Below are positions 1 to 9,392 of a stretch of 64,000 nucleotides of DNA, piece after piece. Numbering within the stretch: the stretch's first letter is position 1; every line of letters begins with the position of its first letter. The stretch comes from Coleophoma eucalyptorum. Its lineage: Eukaryota > Ascomycota > Leotiomycetes > Helotiales > Dermateaceae. Both the position numbers and the translations under genes were made by a program. The notes beneath the pieces were generated by a model. The model was not told where the DNA came from and ran no database searches. It saw only the letters and a program-made list of their open reading frames with translations. Location of the stretch: NCBI GenBank assembly GCA_026120035.1, contig JALRME010000031.1:372001-436000 (forward strand), in the 5' to 3' direction.

Positions 1-1290
1 AGACTCATGCTAGGTACTAGGAAGTATAGGAAGCTCAATTTCCTCCCTGGATTTAATAGGAGGCTTAGGTAACTCTAGGTCCGAGTATAATCTCATTTTT
101 GAGAGTACCTTTTCTCGGACTATTGGCTATAGTCCAGCTTACCGGAAACCACTACAAATAGTATCCTTTGTAAAGGTCTGTTTCCGAATCTAAGCTAGAT
201 CATATAATAACTCTATAGTATTATATATAGACTCTCCCTACCTTATAGCCTTCTGAATAGTACGATCATACTAGTACTTATATAGCTAGAAAGTAGCTAT
301 ATCCAATGGCTAAAGGATATAGGTTATATGACTTAGAAAATACTAGATTTTGATATTATTCTCTTCCGCCTTAATTTAGAAGTCATCAGAGGTATAAGAA
401 GAATATAAATCATATAATAGGATACGTTCTAGACTATCCTTACTTGCTCTAGAATATTGGATAAAGTGGTCTAGCTATTAAAGGCCTATTTCCTTATTTA
501 TATATCTAGTCTGGCTTAAAGTAATAAGCTCTTATCCGGTTTGAGTATCGGAGTACTACTTCTCTATATACTAGGTTCTAGCTATAATAACTATAGAAGG
601 TATAACCTAACCTTAGGCAGAAATACACTTAATTAGAGTAAGTTGTTTCTTATCCTCTAGTGTTCCTTGATATATATCTATAGCCTAGATTGTAATATAG
701 ATATATTCTCCTCGAGGGCATCCAACCCGGAATCCAGCCTCGTCAAAGTTCTATATATTCTTAGGATTGATTTTTCGGCTATATATATAGCATTCGTATG
801 TCTGAAACCACTAAAAGACTATAGTATAATCTTGTGCCGATTTCCTTTTATTATCCAAGGGCTTAGTTCTAACTCTTTTAATTTCTAAAGTACGTAGGAA
901 TTCCTATATATAAGACATTGACGGAAGCTAGAAATTAGGATTCCGGAACTAAACAAGCTTTCTAATAGCACCTTAGACTATAGCAAATATAGTAGGAAAG
1001 CTACTATAGTACTATAGTTTAATATATCTAGAAACAGCCTCTTTTTCTTATTATTTAGAAGTGGTTTTAATCCTTTTTCGTCGTTGAATTTGACCTTTCG
1101 ATCCTTATAATACCTCCGGAAAGTCCTCTCAGCTAGCCCAAAAATTCGTGCTACCTCAGTAGTACTTACCTAAGGCCTACTATCCATATACTGATATACC
1201 TCTTTATATTAGGCACGGAGGGCTAATTTAGGGGTAGGAATAATTCCAGGGGTAGGTAATTCCCCAGAGGAGGTCTGCTAAGACATTATG
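1..1290 (-). mobile_element. Decayed pogo-type DNA transposon (transposase relic, runs off the left edge)
   Basis: Reading the minus strand from about 1285 downwards gives a recognisable fungal pogo-family transposase broken by many TAG stops. The N-terminal part (about 1030-1285) starts MS and contains VSTTEVARIFGLAERTFRRY, a helix-turn-helix DNA-binding segment. Around 705-755 there is NFDEAGFRVGCPRGEY, which matches the first catalytic Asp motif of the DDE nuclease domain, and around 600-660 LEDKKQLTLIKCISA, the next conserved block of this family. Most breaks are TAG in places where CAG (Gln) would read well, and the region is very rich in TA steps, as expected for C-to-T mutation by repeat-induced point mutation. 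No intact frame remains, so it cannot be autonomous. The right end probably lies between the start codon and the tandem repeat at 1392; the left end is outside the window. Confidence 0.8.
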
Positions 1291-1391
1291 GACTTCAAAA
1301 TAGGTGTCAAAATAGGTGTAACCTAGAGTTCCAGCATTATATTGAGGACACATCACGGGGTAGAATACGATGTGGAAGAATAGTCGGCCCG

Positions 1392-1459
1392 GTGGCCATA
1401 TCCAAAAAGTGGCCATATCCAAAAAGTGGCCATATCCAAAAGGTGGCCATATCCAAAAG
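1392..1459. repeat. Four tandem copies of a 17-bp unit
   Basis: The unit GTGGCCATATCCAAAAA occurs head-to-tail at 1392-1408, 1409-1425, 1426-1442 and 1443-1459; the last two differ only at the final base. It lies about 100 bp beyond the transposase start of the pogo relic, so it may be the subterminal or terminal repeat of that element. The partner end is outside the window, so this cannot be tested here. Confidence 0.9.
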
Positions 1460-2155
1460 ACTTACTAGTGCGTGTGGTGGGTCCAAGTGGGGGGAGCCAG
1501 CTTACGATTACGTGAGTAGGTAAATTTTACAATATGCATGGCCTCTTAAATTGACAAGCATAATGAATAATACGAAGCCTGCATATTGGAACACCACTAC
1601 CAGGTATATGGTATGTCGGGTGAAAAACAATCACCTCGTCTGAATTGTAATTCCAGCAGGTGCGCCTATGTAAAATGATGAATTTCAGTTTTATCCGTCA
1701 CTGCCCCTGCTCCGTGTCTGTGCTTCTACTCCATAAGAAACATAGTACACCGCTTTTACGTACATAGATCAATTAACTATAACATATCACTAGCAATGCA
1801 GTGAGAATTAAGGTTCTGGAGAGTGTATTGCCTACTTCTACGACCGTACGCACGCCTGTGCCGAGACTAGCGCGATTATACAGAGGCCAGCGCCGCATCT
1901 GTGCAGAGTGAGATACGCGTGGCTGCTTATCTGGATCCTCCAACCCTTTACAGGACAACACCTCTTAACGGCCAGACCAATAGTGGCGGTCCCCACCAAA
2001 CATGAAATTGCTCGTATATGCTTACCAGTAAACTTGGCCGACTGCTGTTATTAAAGAAGGTACTGTCAATACAACATCAACTTTGATGTAGAAGAATATT
2101 ATACTATTCCACGATATTTGAAATTCTCAGGTCAGGTAGAGAGAGTCGCTTTACA
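1460..2155. other. Intergenic, upstream of the UstYa-like gene
   Basis: No convincing gene or RNA seen. A 62-codon minus-strand frame at 1773-1961 shows no recognisable motif and is probably chance. Confidence 0.5.
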
Positions 2156-2803
2156 ATGAACGTTTTATCTCCCCAAGCGTACAAGAGCGTTGCCACAAAC
2201 GATCCTACCGAATTATCCGCTGATGAGGCTTCCAGATCCATCTGGGAAAACTTAGAAAAAAAGGAACCTGTACTACATCATGCACGAAGAAAGATCATAT
2301 TGTTACTCGTTGCATTCGCTACAATCGTAATTTTTGTTGTACTGGTTCTCACAACACGAAGTGGTAAAGCGTTGCTGTCTGTACAGCAAGTTCCATCGAC
2401 AGAGGACTGCGGAACATCACGAGAGGAAGCCATTTCGCGCGGTTGCTCCTTTGATCAACTGACAGCAACTTGGTTGCCTGCATCTTGTTCTCGCAAAGGG
2501 GCCGATGAATTCGTCAATACTCCCGGAACAGGATACTATACAGAAGAGCACGGTGACGAGCCGGTCGACTTCAGCGAATTGCCTTTCAACACTACCTACT
2601 ATACAAATCGCGTACACCATGCCGCTCATTGCTTATACATGTTCTTGCGATTGACGGATAGAGACTCGCCAGTTGATGCCATGACGTTAAGTCCACACCA
2701 CCAAGCGCATTGTATCAATATCATTCTCAGGGAGATGCAGTTCTCGCCGATGGCCGAAGTTGTAAAGGATCCAGGACGCATTCATACAGGGACTTGTTGG
2801 TAA
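2156..2803 (+). CDS. UstYa/DUF3328-like single-pass membrane protein
   Basis: A 215-residue protein starting at ATG 2156. A cytosolic N-terminus of about 45 residues is followed by one strongly hydrophobic segment (about residues 46-66, IILLLVAFATIVIFVVLVL), then a lumenal part with paired cysteines (CGTSREEAISRGC, near 80-95) and two H-x-x-H-C motifs: HHAAHCLYMFLRL near 155 and HHQAHCINIILRE near 180. The family is a fungal type-II membrane group including UstYa oxidases of ribosomal-peptide and other metabolite pathways; many members are of unknown function. The end, TGTCW, suits the family. Just downstream (2862-2996) lies another open stretch of 44 codons that could be a further exon, but the canonical donor at 2800 joins it in the wrong phase. 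The call to family level is fairly safe; a substrate cannot be named. Confidence 0.65.
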   Translation: MNVLSPQAYKSVATNDPTELSADEASRSIWENLEKKEPVLHHARRKIILLLVAFATIVIFVVLVLTTRSGKALLSVQQVPSTEDCGTSREEAISRGCSFDQLTATWLPASCSRKGADEFVNTPGTGYYTEEHGDEPVDFSELPFNTTYYTNRVHHAAHCLYMFLRLTDRDSPVDAMTLSPHHQAHCINIILREMQFSPMAEVVKDPGRIHTGTCW

Positions 2804-3597
2804 ATCTACCACCTTTTAATGAATTTTATTTAGAAGATATATTTACTAACAGCTGACAGATGATGAGCTTAGCTGCGAAAGGGAAAAACTTGTCCAAGAA
2901 TGGACATTTAGAACTATGAGAACTCGTGTCAATCATATGATTGTGCTGGGCAATACTATGGCTGGGTGGCTAAAGATACATACACGTAACGGCTGATTGC
3001 TGAAGCGTAGAATACTATTTGCCTCAGGCCGTAGATGCATTCTATACGCAGTACCTTTGGCACCAACGCATACTTGCGTATTACTTACAATACCTCGCTA
3101 CAAGAAGGGAATTTGTTAAATCGTCGATAATTTCCAAGTCTTTAGAGGTATTGACTGGACCGAGGTACATCTGCAATTCAAAGTGATATTTGTAACGTCA
3201 TTACTCTATCAAAGCCAAACCAATGACAAGTGAATCTGAGCAGTAAATTTTAAAGCCGTGCTCTTTAAATGTGGAAATATGGTAATTCTCATAATGATTT
3301 GGATTGAGAGTAGGGATATTTTTTGTTACATAAACACACGATGGGGACTGCAGTTGTCATTAGATGCCTGCATTTCTCCACATATGCGCGTAGCATACTA
3401 CGCCACATCATAAACTGATTGCTGCGATACCATGTGTCGTGGAACTGTTGTCAGATTTGTTGTTGCTCGTCGATAGTTAAATAGTGATGAAAAACTGACA
3501 ATAAATGACATGGATCCTTCGGCTCTCTTATGGATGGGGAACTGATGAACAGTTCTATTGAATAATTCTCCATCCATTAAGCCCTAGTATTATAAAC
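2804..3597. other. Intergenic with a possible extra 3' exon
   Basis: Positions 2862-2996 read 44 codons without a stop (beginning DELSCEREKLVQEW), preceded by a good branch site (TACTAAC, 2843-2849) and an acceptor ending at 2859. Phase to the upstream gene fits only through a weak donor (GTTGGT at 2796). The rest, 2997-3597, shows nothing recognisable. Confidence 0.4.
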
Positions 3598-3890
3598 TGT
3601 TGGAATATCGTCATATCACCTGCACGTGTTTGGAACATCGTTACACGGCATGCATGTAGGGGTATATTGCCATACCACCTACATATGCATACATTTGGAA
3701 TATCGTCACACCACATGTGTCTGCCTATGTGTGCTCGGATGCGAACACCATGATTGTATTGCAACGGTGGTCGAATCGATATTCAATAGGAGTATTTATA
3801 TGACCTCCATCACACGCACTTAGAAGAATCATCTAAATTTCACCTTACGATTTTGACCTGTCTATTACAGTTGAAATAAGCATTTCAACA
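3598..3890 (+). repeat. Solo LTR, copia-like (copy 1)
   Basis: A 293-bp segment beginning TGTTGGAATATCG and ending CAACA, so with the short inverted ends typical of LTRs. It aligns along its whole length with 50084-50396: shared blocks include the start, a run of ACCACCTACATA-type repeats, the GGTCGAATC block and a shared TTTTGACCTGTCTAT near the 3' end. The TGTTGGAATA start resembles Ty1/copia LTRs. No internal retrotransposon domain lies next to it and flanking bases (TAAAC / AATGT) give no target duplication, so it is an old solo LTR. Orientation is relative to copy 2. Confidence 0.8.
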
Positions 3891-4570
3891 AATGTTTTGA
3901 CATGCCGCATTTCATGGCCCACGACTTGACAAGTGGAGCGGTGTACTGCTCCACTTCATGACCCACTCACAGATAAAAAGAAAAAACAGCTGCAAGTCTT
4001 GCGATAACAGAGTTAGGGAAAGTTGGAAAGACTTAACTGGTTGTTGTGTCTTTTGCAAGATCATATCCAGCTCCTTGAATAGCGATGGAGAGAATCATGT
4101 AATTTGATTCGCGTTCGATACGAGCCTCGAAAAACGGATTTATCAGCTGACATGCGCCATCTCAGCTAGGTTATCGTCTTCCAAGCCAACTTGTGTGAAG
4201 TGAACGCAGTGATCACATATAAAGCTGCCATCAGTATTAGCCAAGAATCTCATTTTTCGGACGACAGTTTAAGTTTCATGGTTGATCAGAGTAATTAGTG
4301 AAACCTCTATTGGATGATCCCGGCAAATTAAAGATGTTGACATACGGACTTATGCGCGGCTTCTTGCAGGAACGTTGTATTCGGGAATTGACCAAATAAT
4401 TTCATCCGCAGAGTTGTGAGCACGTTACGCAATCAATGCTGTATCTGCTGCCAAGGATAAAATTATATTGAACTCCGCTTTGGAGAAGTGGGCGTAAAGA
4501 CAAGCAGAAGTCAATACCATGAGGTTCTGCCGACTCCATACTAGCGATCCAATCGTTACAGCAGATGGTG
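3891..4570. other. Intergenic
   Basis: No intact gene. The part from about 4400 may be the degenerate upstream portion of the LINE fragment that follows, but I could not read a continuous frame. Confidence 0.4.
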
Positions 4571-4696
4571 GCATACTGTAAGATCAAGGCCAGGGATATT
4601 GCAAACTGCGCATGCAGACAAGCTGATGAGACTGTGGTACATATCCTTGGGAAATGTCATGGCCCTAAACATAGAGCCCTAGAATTGTCCACATAG
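4571..4696 (+). mobile_element. LINE (Tad1-like) retrotransposon 3' fragment
   Basis: The plus strand reads AYCKIKARDIANCACRQADE followed by TVVHILGKCHG, then PKHRALEL before a TAG stop. The pattern C-x-C...(D/E)ET-hydrophobic-x-H-hydrophobic-L-x-x-C is the zinc-knuckle-like tail found after the RNase H region of fungal LINE reverse transcriptase polyproteins. Only this tail is readable; no reverse-transcriptase motif (YADD type) is visible upstream, so it is a short 5'-truncated or decayed copy. Identity as a LINE tail is inference from the motif. Confidence 0.55.
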
Positions 4697-4931
4697 AGCA
4701 GCATAGATTGAAGATACAGGAATGGTTACGAATGCTAGAGCAAGGGTTTAAACAACCGTTTGTGAAAGGGGTGATGGATATAGGAGGCTTTAGTATTCGG
4801 GTTTCCCTTTATATCTACTCCTTTTCGTCATATGCTTACAGTTCATTTATTTCTTTGACTTGGTAAGGTAATTGTTTTCACGCTCGCCGCCAACCATTGT
4901 TAAACTCTTTCTAAATATCTATTCCATCAAC

Positions 4932-6504
4932 ATGCATTTTTGTTTTTCTCCTCCCGCTTTCATCAAGGCGAACATCGCTCTAGCTCTTTTCTTAGCACGC
5001 TTAGTTTCCGCTGCAGCCAATATAAATCTCACTTCTATCGGCCCATTGACCCGGCTCTCGACAAAATCTACTATTTGCAATGTTTTTGATTATGGTGCCT
5101 TTGCCGATGGAGTAACAAACATCGGAGGACCTATCGCTGATGCATTTGCGGATTGCGTTTCTCGGAATGCAGCCACTCTTTATGTCCCAGAAGGCAATTA
5201 TTCTCGTAAGCTTGATAGACTATTTGCCAGAATTGACAAGGAGCTTACCATATACAGTTAGTACAGCAGTAACATTAAAGGGTGCCTCGGGATGGGCTTT
5301 TCAATTGGATGGTCTAATTACGCTGACATCTAATGGATCCTTCGATGGGAATGCTTTCATAATCAAGGATGGCACTGACTTTGAGTTCTTCTCAAGTAAT
5401 AATATGGGAGCTATAAACGGCCAAGGATATATTGCTCGTCGTGACGAGACAGGACAAAATGCACGTCTCGTGCGATTCATCAGTATGGAGAATGTCTCGG
5501 TTCACAACCTTATTCTTATCGACTCTCCTTTTCACCTTATTTTCCTTGATGTATCCAACTTGGAGCTTTATTATATCACTATACGGTAAGAATAAGGAGG
5601 TTTAACACTAGGATACAAGCTAATGAGACGTAGCGCGGGTGATGAAGGCTCTACGGATGGAATTGACCTTCAATGTACACAAAACTGCTATCTGCACGAT
5701 TTTGAAGTCACTAATCGGGACGAGTGCGTTTCCGTGAAATCTTGATCTAGCAATGTCTTGATCGAAGATGCATATTGTAACCAAAGCGGTGGTATGTCTA
5801 TAGGCTCTCTGAACGCAGACACTACGGCAGATTCAGGTCCAGAGGTCTCGGATATTACAATGCGGAACATATACTCATTCGAATGCACCCAAACATTGAT
5901 GATTAAAACTTATCCTGGAGGCTCTGATGCTGTTGGATATGTGAAAGACTCATTATTTGAGAATTTCTGGGCTTATAGCACCACATATGCTCTAGACGTG
6001 GACCAATATTGGGAGTCATCTTCTTATACGGCAGATACGGATACTGGAGCAGTTTCACTGTCTAACCTTACCTTCAGCAATTTTACTTGCTCATTAGCTG
6101 ATGGTATGCAACATGGCCCAGTGATGTTCACAGCGTCTGATGTTGTCCCGGCACAAAACATTACTCTCGAGGGCTTTGACATGGGAACTTTGACTGGCGA
6201 TAGAGTCATAAATAAGTGTGAGAATGTCTACGGCACAGGTGGATGTATCCAAGCCATGAGCGGCACTACTGGCTATGCCACTGTTATCACCACCTGGGCA
6301 ACTGCACCATCTGGGTGGACTGCCCCTTCTTCTCCAGCTTGGGGTGTTTCAGGGTATGGGCTCACGGTTCCGATTCCGATATATACATCCGCAGTTTTCT
6401 GGCCAACAGCAAAAGACTCTACCTCCACGGCAACAGTGACCGCTGTCAGCGGTTTATCAACTGCCGATACTGTAGCAAATACTTTAGCCAGCTCAGTATC
6501 ATAA
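4932..6504 (+). pseudogene. Rhamnogalacturonan hydrolase (GH28), interrupted by one in-frame TGA
   Basis: Exons 4932-5205, 5258-5585 and 5634-6504 join in phase across introns of 52 and 48 nt. The product begins with a hydrophobic signal peptide (MHFCFSPPAFIKANIALALF) and then follows the GH28 rhamnogalacturonase pattern: TICNVFDYGAFADG, the DGID acid motif, NRDECVSVKS, YCNQSGGMSIGSLNADT and the C-terminal domain to VPIPIYTSAVFWP. Such enzymes cut the rhamnogalacturonan backbone of pectin outside the cell. A single TGA at 5743-5745, directly after VSVKS, interrupts an otherwise clean frame; CGA to TGA by one C-to-T change would explain it. A second, shifted Ser/Thr-rich frame at 6533-6772 might be the remains of a longer tail. 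Start chosen at the second Met because it gives the better signal peptide. Without readthrough the product would be about 240 residues and miss part of the beta-helix. Confidence 0.85.
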
Positions 6505-6775
6505 ATTCTGCCACACTCATCAGGATACCTAAATGATATCAGTATCAATCACTATGACTAAACAACTGTCAAGCTCTGCGTCACCTTCAATATACTCGCT
6601 ATTTGCTTTGAATTACACTCGGCCAATTTCTGGTAACTCAGAAAGTTCTACAATGTTCGAAGCAGCATCCCTTATCAGCACATCAGCACCTACATCGGTG
6701 ACTACAAGCGAGGTTAGCCTACTGATGAGGACAATTGCAAGTCAGATACAGAATAAGAATGACGTTACTTGAGCC

Positions 6776-6990
6776 AGCTCTCATCATAAGCACGGCTGTT
6801 CTTCGAACCATTGAAAGAAGACGACTAACTTAAAGAAACTAGCTTTAGATATATATCTTTATCTTGTTTATCATGAAGCAAAATACTTTATTCAATACTT
6901 ACTTTTATACTGCGTATATTTAATAGTCTCTAATTCATAGAATCAAATATCTACTTTAATAAAAGCCCCCAATTTCCGTATCAAGAGAGT
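6776..6990 (+). repeat. Dispersed repeat, copy 1
   Basis: Shares interrupted similarity with 11395-11590: GAAGACGACTAACTTA against GAAGATGGCTGACTTA, then ATACTGCGTATATTT, then AGAATCAAATAT against GGAATCAAATAT, in the same order and spacing. Both copies lie just 3' of a gene. No coding potential or terminal repeats were recognised; type unknown. Bases 6991-7099 hold nothing else I can name. Confidence 0.5.
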
Positions 6991-7099
6991 ATTTCTAGTA
7001 TACAGTGCCTGGCACAGCTTTAACACTCAGAAAATCCCGAGCAAAGATCGCTGAGGCGAAGCCAACTCTCTGAAGAGATATTAAGTCACGTACATATGT

Positions 7100-7251
7100 T
7101 GTTGCGAACAAAATTACTGGGGATCAATAGAGGTTGGATCGAAGGCATCAATGAAATTGTGACCTTGCAGAATTAAATTGAAGGACTGCCTGGAAGACTC
7201 TATTTACACGTAAGTGCCTATCGTGTGATTACATGATCCCTTATTTCAACA
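7100..7251 (+). repeat. Short LTR-like element, copy A
   Basis: 152 bp from TGTTGCG to TTTCAACA. Aligns with 20540-20690 and 57058-57195: shared blocks are GGGATCAATAGAG, CTGCCTGGA, TATTTACA and GCCTATCGTGTGATTACATGA or close variants. Flanking pentamers TATGT and TATAT match at four of five bases, a weak target duplication. Probably a very short solo LTR; no internal region is present. Confidence 0.7.
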
Positions 7252-7628
7252 TATATGCTGCATAAAACAAAACAAACTAAATACTATACACTTAACATTG
7301 CATTCTTACCATAGTATACAACAGTCCACGATCGCTCTAGTTTCGCTTAGTTTCTGGATATATGCTGTATATAGAATTCACATATCCTCTATAGCCATCT
7401 ATAAACTTTAAACCCCCCCCAATGCAGGATACCTTACTCGAAAATGAAGGGTTCCGGTCATAAATTAGGGTATAGAATTACAAGTACATTATAGCAGTAA
7501 TACTGTTCTTATTTGTTAAATAATTTAACAAGCTTAGCTCTTGGTCGTGCCGTAGTATAGCTACTGTCAAGCCACTGTCATTGTTTGATTCTTGGTAAGT
7601 TTACATTCCGTGAGACATCAACCCACGG
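7252..7628. other. Intergenic, AT-rich
   Basis: Only a C homopolymer near 7413 stands out. No gene seen. Confidence 0.5.
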
Positions 7629-8057
7629 TCACACTTTCAAGCTAGCCTTCTTGATAAAATCCGCTGTGTACCCTGTATCTACAAACTCCACAAATTCAAC
7701 AATCTCCGTGCCGTCCTCATTCATCCTCAAAGCCATAAAATATTCGGTCTCACAAGGTCCAAATGGGGTGTCGCCCGCGGACTTCAGGTGGGCCAGGACC
7801 TGGCGAGTCATCTCATCAATGATGGGCTCAAAATCATCTTGGATGATGAGCCGCATGTTGGGCACCACCTTCTTAAGCTCCATTACGAAATCCGAGTATT
7901 CCTTGTTGGTGCGCTCAGGGACGCCAATTGAGGCAGGAAACATGCGATGCACGCATTGAGGACTGCGGTTGGCGATAACAGACTCGGGGGTCATCTCGCC
8001 GTACTTCTCGAAGGCCACCTTGGCTGTTTGCCAGAGCTGATCTCGTAGTAAGGACAT
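7629..8057 (-). CDS. SnoaL-like (NTF2 fold) small protein
   Basis: A single-exon frame of 142 residues from ATG 8057 (MSLLRDQLWQTAKVAFEKYG). The upstream in-frame extension to 8084 starts with GTG, so the Met at 8057 is preferred. The layout, an N-terminal helix, a central segment ending in DEMTRQVLAHLKSAGDTPFG and a C-terminal YFMALRMNEDGTEIVEFVEF, is that of fungal SnoaL-like/NTF2-fold proteins, a group that includes cyclases and isomerases in metabolite pathways as well as proteins of unknown role. It is transcribed in the same direction as the SDR at 8568-9392, 510 bp away, and the two may work on a common substrate. No catalytic residue can be assigned with confidence. Confidence 0.7.
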   Translation of the reverse strand: MSLLRDQLWQTAKVAFEKYGEMTPESVIANRSPQCVHRMFPASIGVPERTNKEYSDFVMELKKVVPNMRLIIQDDFEPIIDEMTRQVLAHLKSAGDTPFGPCETEYFMALRMNEDGTEIVEFVEFVDTGYTADFIKKASLKV

Positions 8058-8567
8058 GGCTCTTGCTTGGTTATAATAGACCACTGGAACTTGGGGAATA
8101 GAGATGATCGCTGGACACAGAATCGGAGTTCAAGCTTATGCATATTATTTTACGCCATTAAAAGTACCTAGTAGTGCTTAAGTACTATACGTTTATGTTA
8201 GACTATTAAGCTCCATGTATACTGGCCAAAAGTTTGGTTGCAGATTTTCGGATTCAAAGGACTTATCTCCGTTATCCCCGAAGACGTCCCTCCGTTATTC
8301 TTCTATTTTAGATTTTTCAATTATTCGTATTTCTATCGTCTTGAAAATTAAAGTTGTCATATCATCACATTACAACCCATTATACTAGAGGTTGAAATTG
8401 GTGCTTAATGCAGCCTAGCCCTGGACGTACTACACGCACTCGAGTGGACCAGTAATTTTGGGCGATAAATAAGTAGAGGAATAGGATATGTAAGATTGAA
8501 ACAATATTTCAAACCAGGCCTGCCCCCTGCCTCCTATAGCCCATTTCAGCCCTAGCCCAAAGCCATT
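8058..8567. other. Intergenic between SnoaL-like gene and SDR
   Basis: AT-rich, with no recognisable gene; presumably holds the promoter of the SnoaL-like gene and the 3' end of the SDR. Confidence 0.5.
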
Positions 8568-9392
8568 TTATCTGCTAGATCCCTCTTTCCACCGCCGACA
8601 AGAGACAACACCACCGTCGACGAGAATATCAGTTCCAGTTATGAAGCTAGATTCTGGACTGATAAGAAATGAAATAACGTTCGCGATATCATCTGGTGTT
8701 CCCAATCGCTGCAAAGCAGATATGTCAATCATCGACCTCATATTATCGCCGGCTGGACTTTGTAGCTGAGCTTGTGCCAGAGCTGTCGAAATAATTCCTG
8801 GGCTGATACTGTTCGCTCGTCCACCTTTTTCTCCCCAAGCTCGAGCCGTAGCTTGCACGCGCAGCTGGTTGCCCCTCTTAGCCAAAGTGTAAGCCATGCC
8901 TGCATTTGTGCTTTCCATATCAATATCCTTGTGATGTAGAAGCTGATCGAGCGGTGCAGTTGCGAGATGTCTCTCTAGCTCTGGTGAAAGTTGGACCATA
9001 GATCCTGCCATGCTAGCAACAGTAACTAAAGATGTACCGAGAGACACGACTGAACCAAAAGCCTCAAGAATATTTGCAGTCCCAAGGAGATCAATCTCGA
9101 AGATTTGTTTGGCAGTAGCTGTTCCTACTGCTACACCAGCCGTGTTAATGATAGCATCGATATGGCCAGCACTACGTATTGTATCTGCTAATTTCAATAC
9201 AGATTTGAAATCAGTAATGTCTATATCATGACATTCAACCATGTGGCCTTCCATTTGGAGAGCTTTAGAAGCGGCATCTAAAGTGGTCTTCGAATAGTCT
9301 GCGATGTGTAACTGTCGTCCATTTGCAAGGCGGCGTGCAACAGCTAAGCCCATTCCACCAATACCAATAATAACGATGAATCTGTGTGACAT
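8568..9392 (-). CDS. Short-chain dehydrogenase/reductase (classical SDR)
   Basis: A single-exon protein of 274 residues from ATG 9392. It has a Rossmann nucleotide-binding start, VIIGIGGMGLAVARRL (a variant of the TGxxxGxG motif with GIGGMG), an acidic residue pattern after beta-2 (HIADYS), DIDIT near 58, NTAG near 87 in place of NNAG, the catalytic Ser in VTVASMAGS, and the YxxxK pair in YTLAKRG near 168. The end ITGTDILVDGG is the classical SDR C-terminal signature. The segment between the Ser and the Tyr is longer than usual. It will reduce or oxidise a carbonyl/alcohol with NAD(P); substrate unknown. Same strand as the SnoaL-like gene and divergent from the Zn2Cys6 regulator at 10137. Confidence 0.88.
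   Translation of the reverse strand: MSHRFIVIIGIGGMGLAVARRLANGRQLHIADYSKTTLDAASKALQMEGHMVECHDIDITDFKSVLKLADTIRSAGHIDAIINTAGVAVGTATAKQIFEIDLLGTANILEAFGSVVSLGTSLVTVASMAGSMVQLSPELERHLATAPLDQLLHHKDIDMESTNAGMAYTLAKRGNQLRVQATARAWGEKGGRANSISPGIISTALAQAQLQSPAGDNMRSMIDISALQRLGTPDDIANVISFLISPESSFITGTDILVDGGVVSCRRWKEGSSR

Noticed and set aside
1392..1459. CRISPR-like array
   Set aside because: Units are contiguous without spacers and the genome is eukaryotic.
3626..3823. 65-codon frame inside the first solo LTR
   Set aside because: It lies wholly within a repeated non-coding LTR and has no equivalent conserved frame in copy 2.
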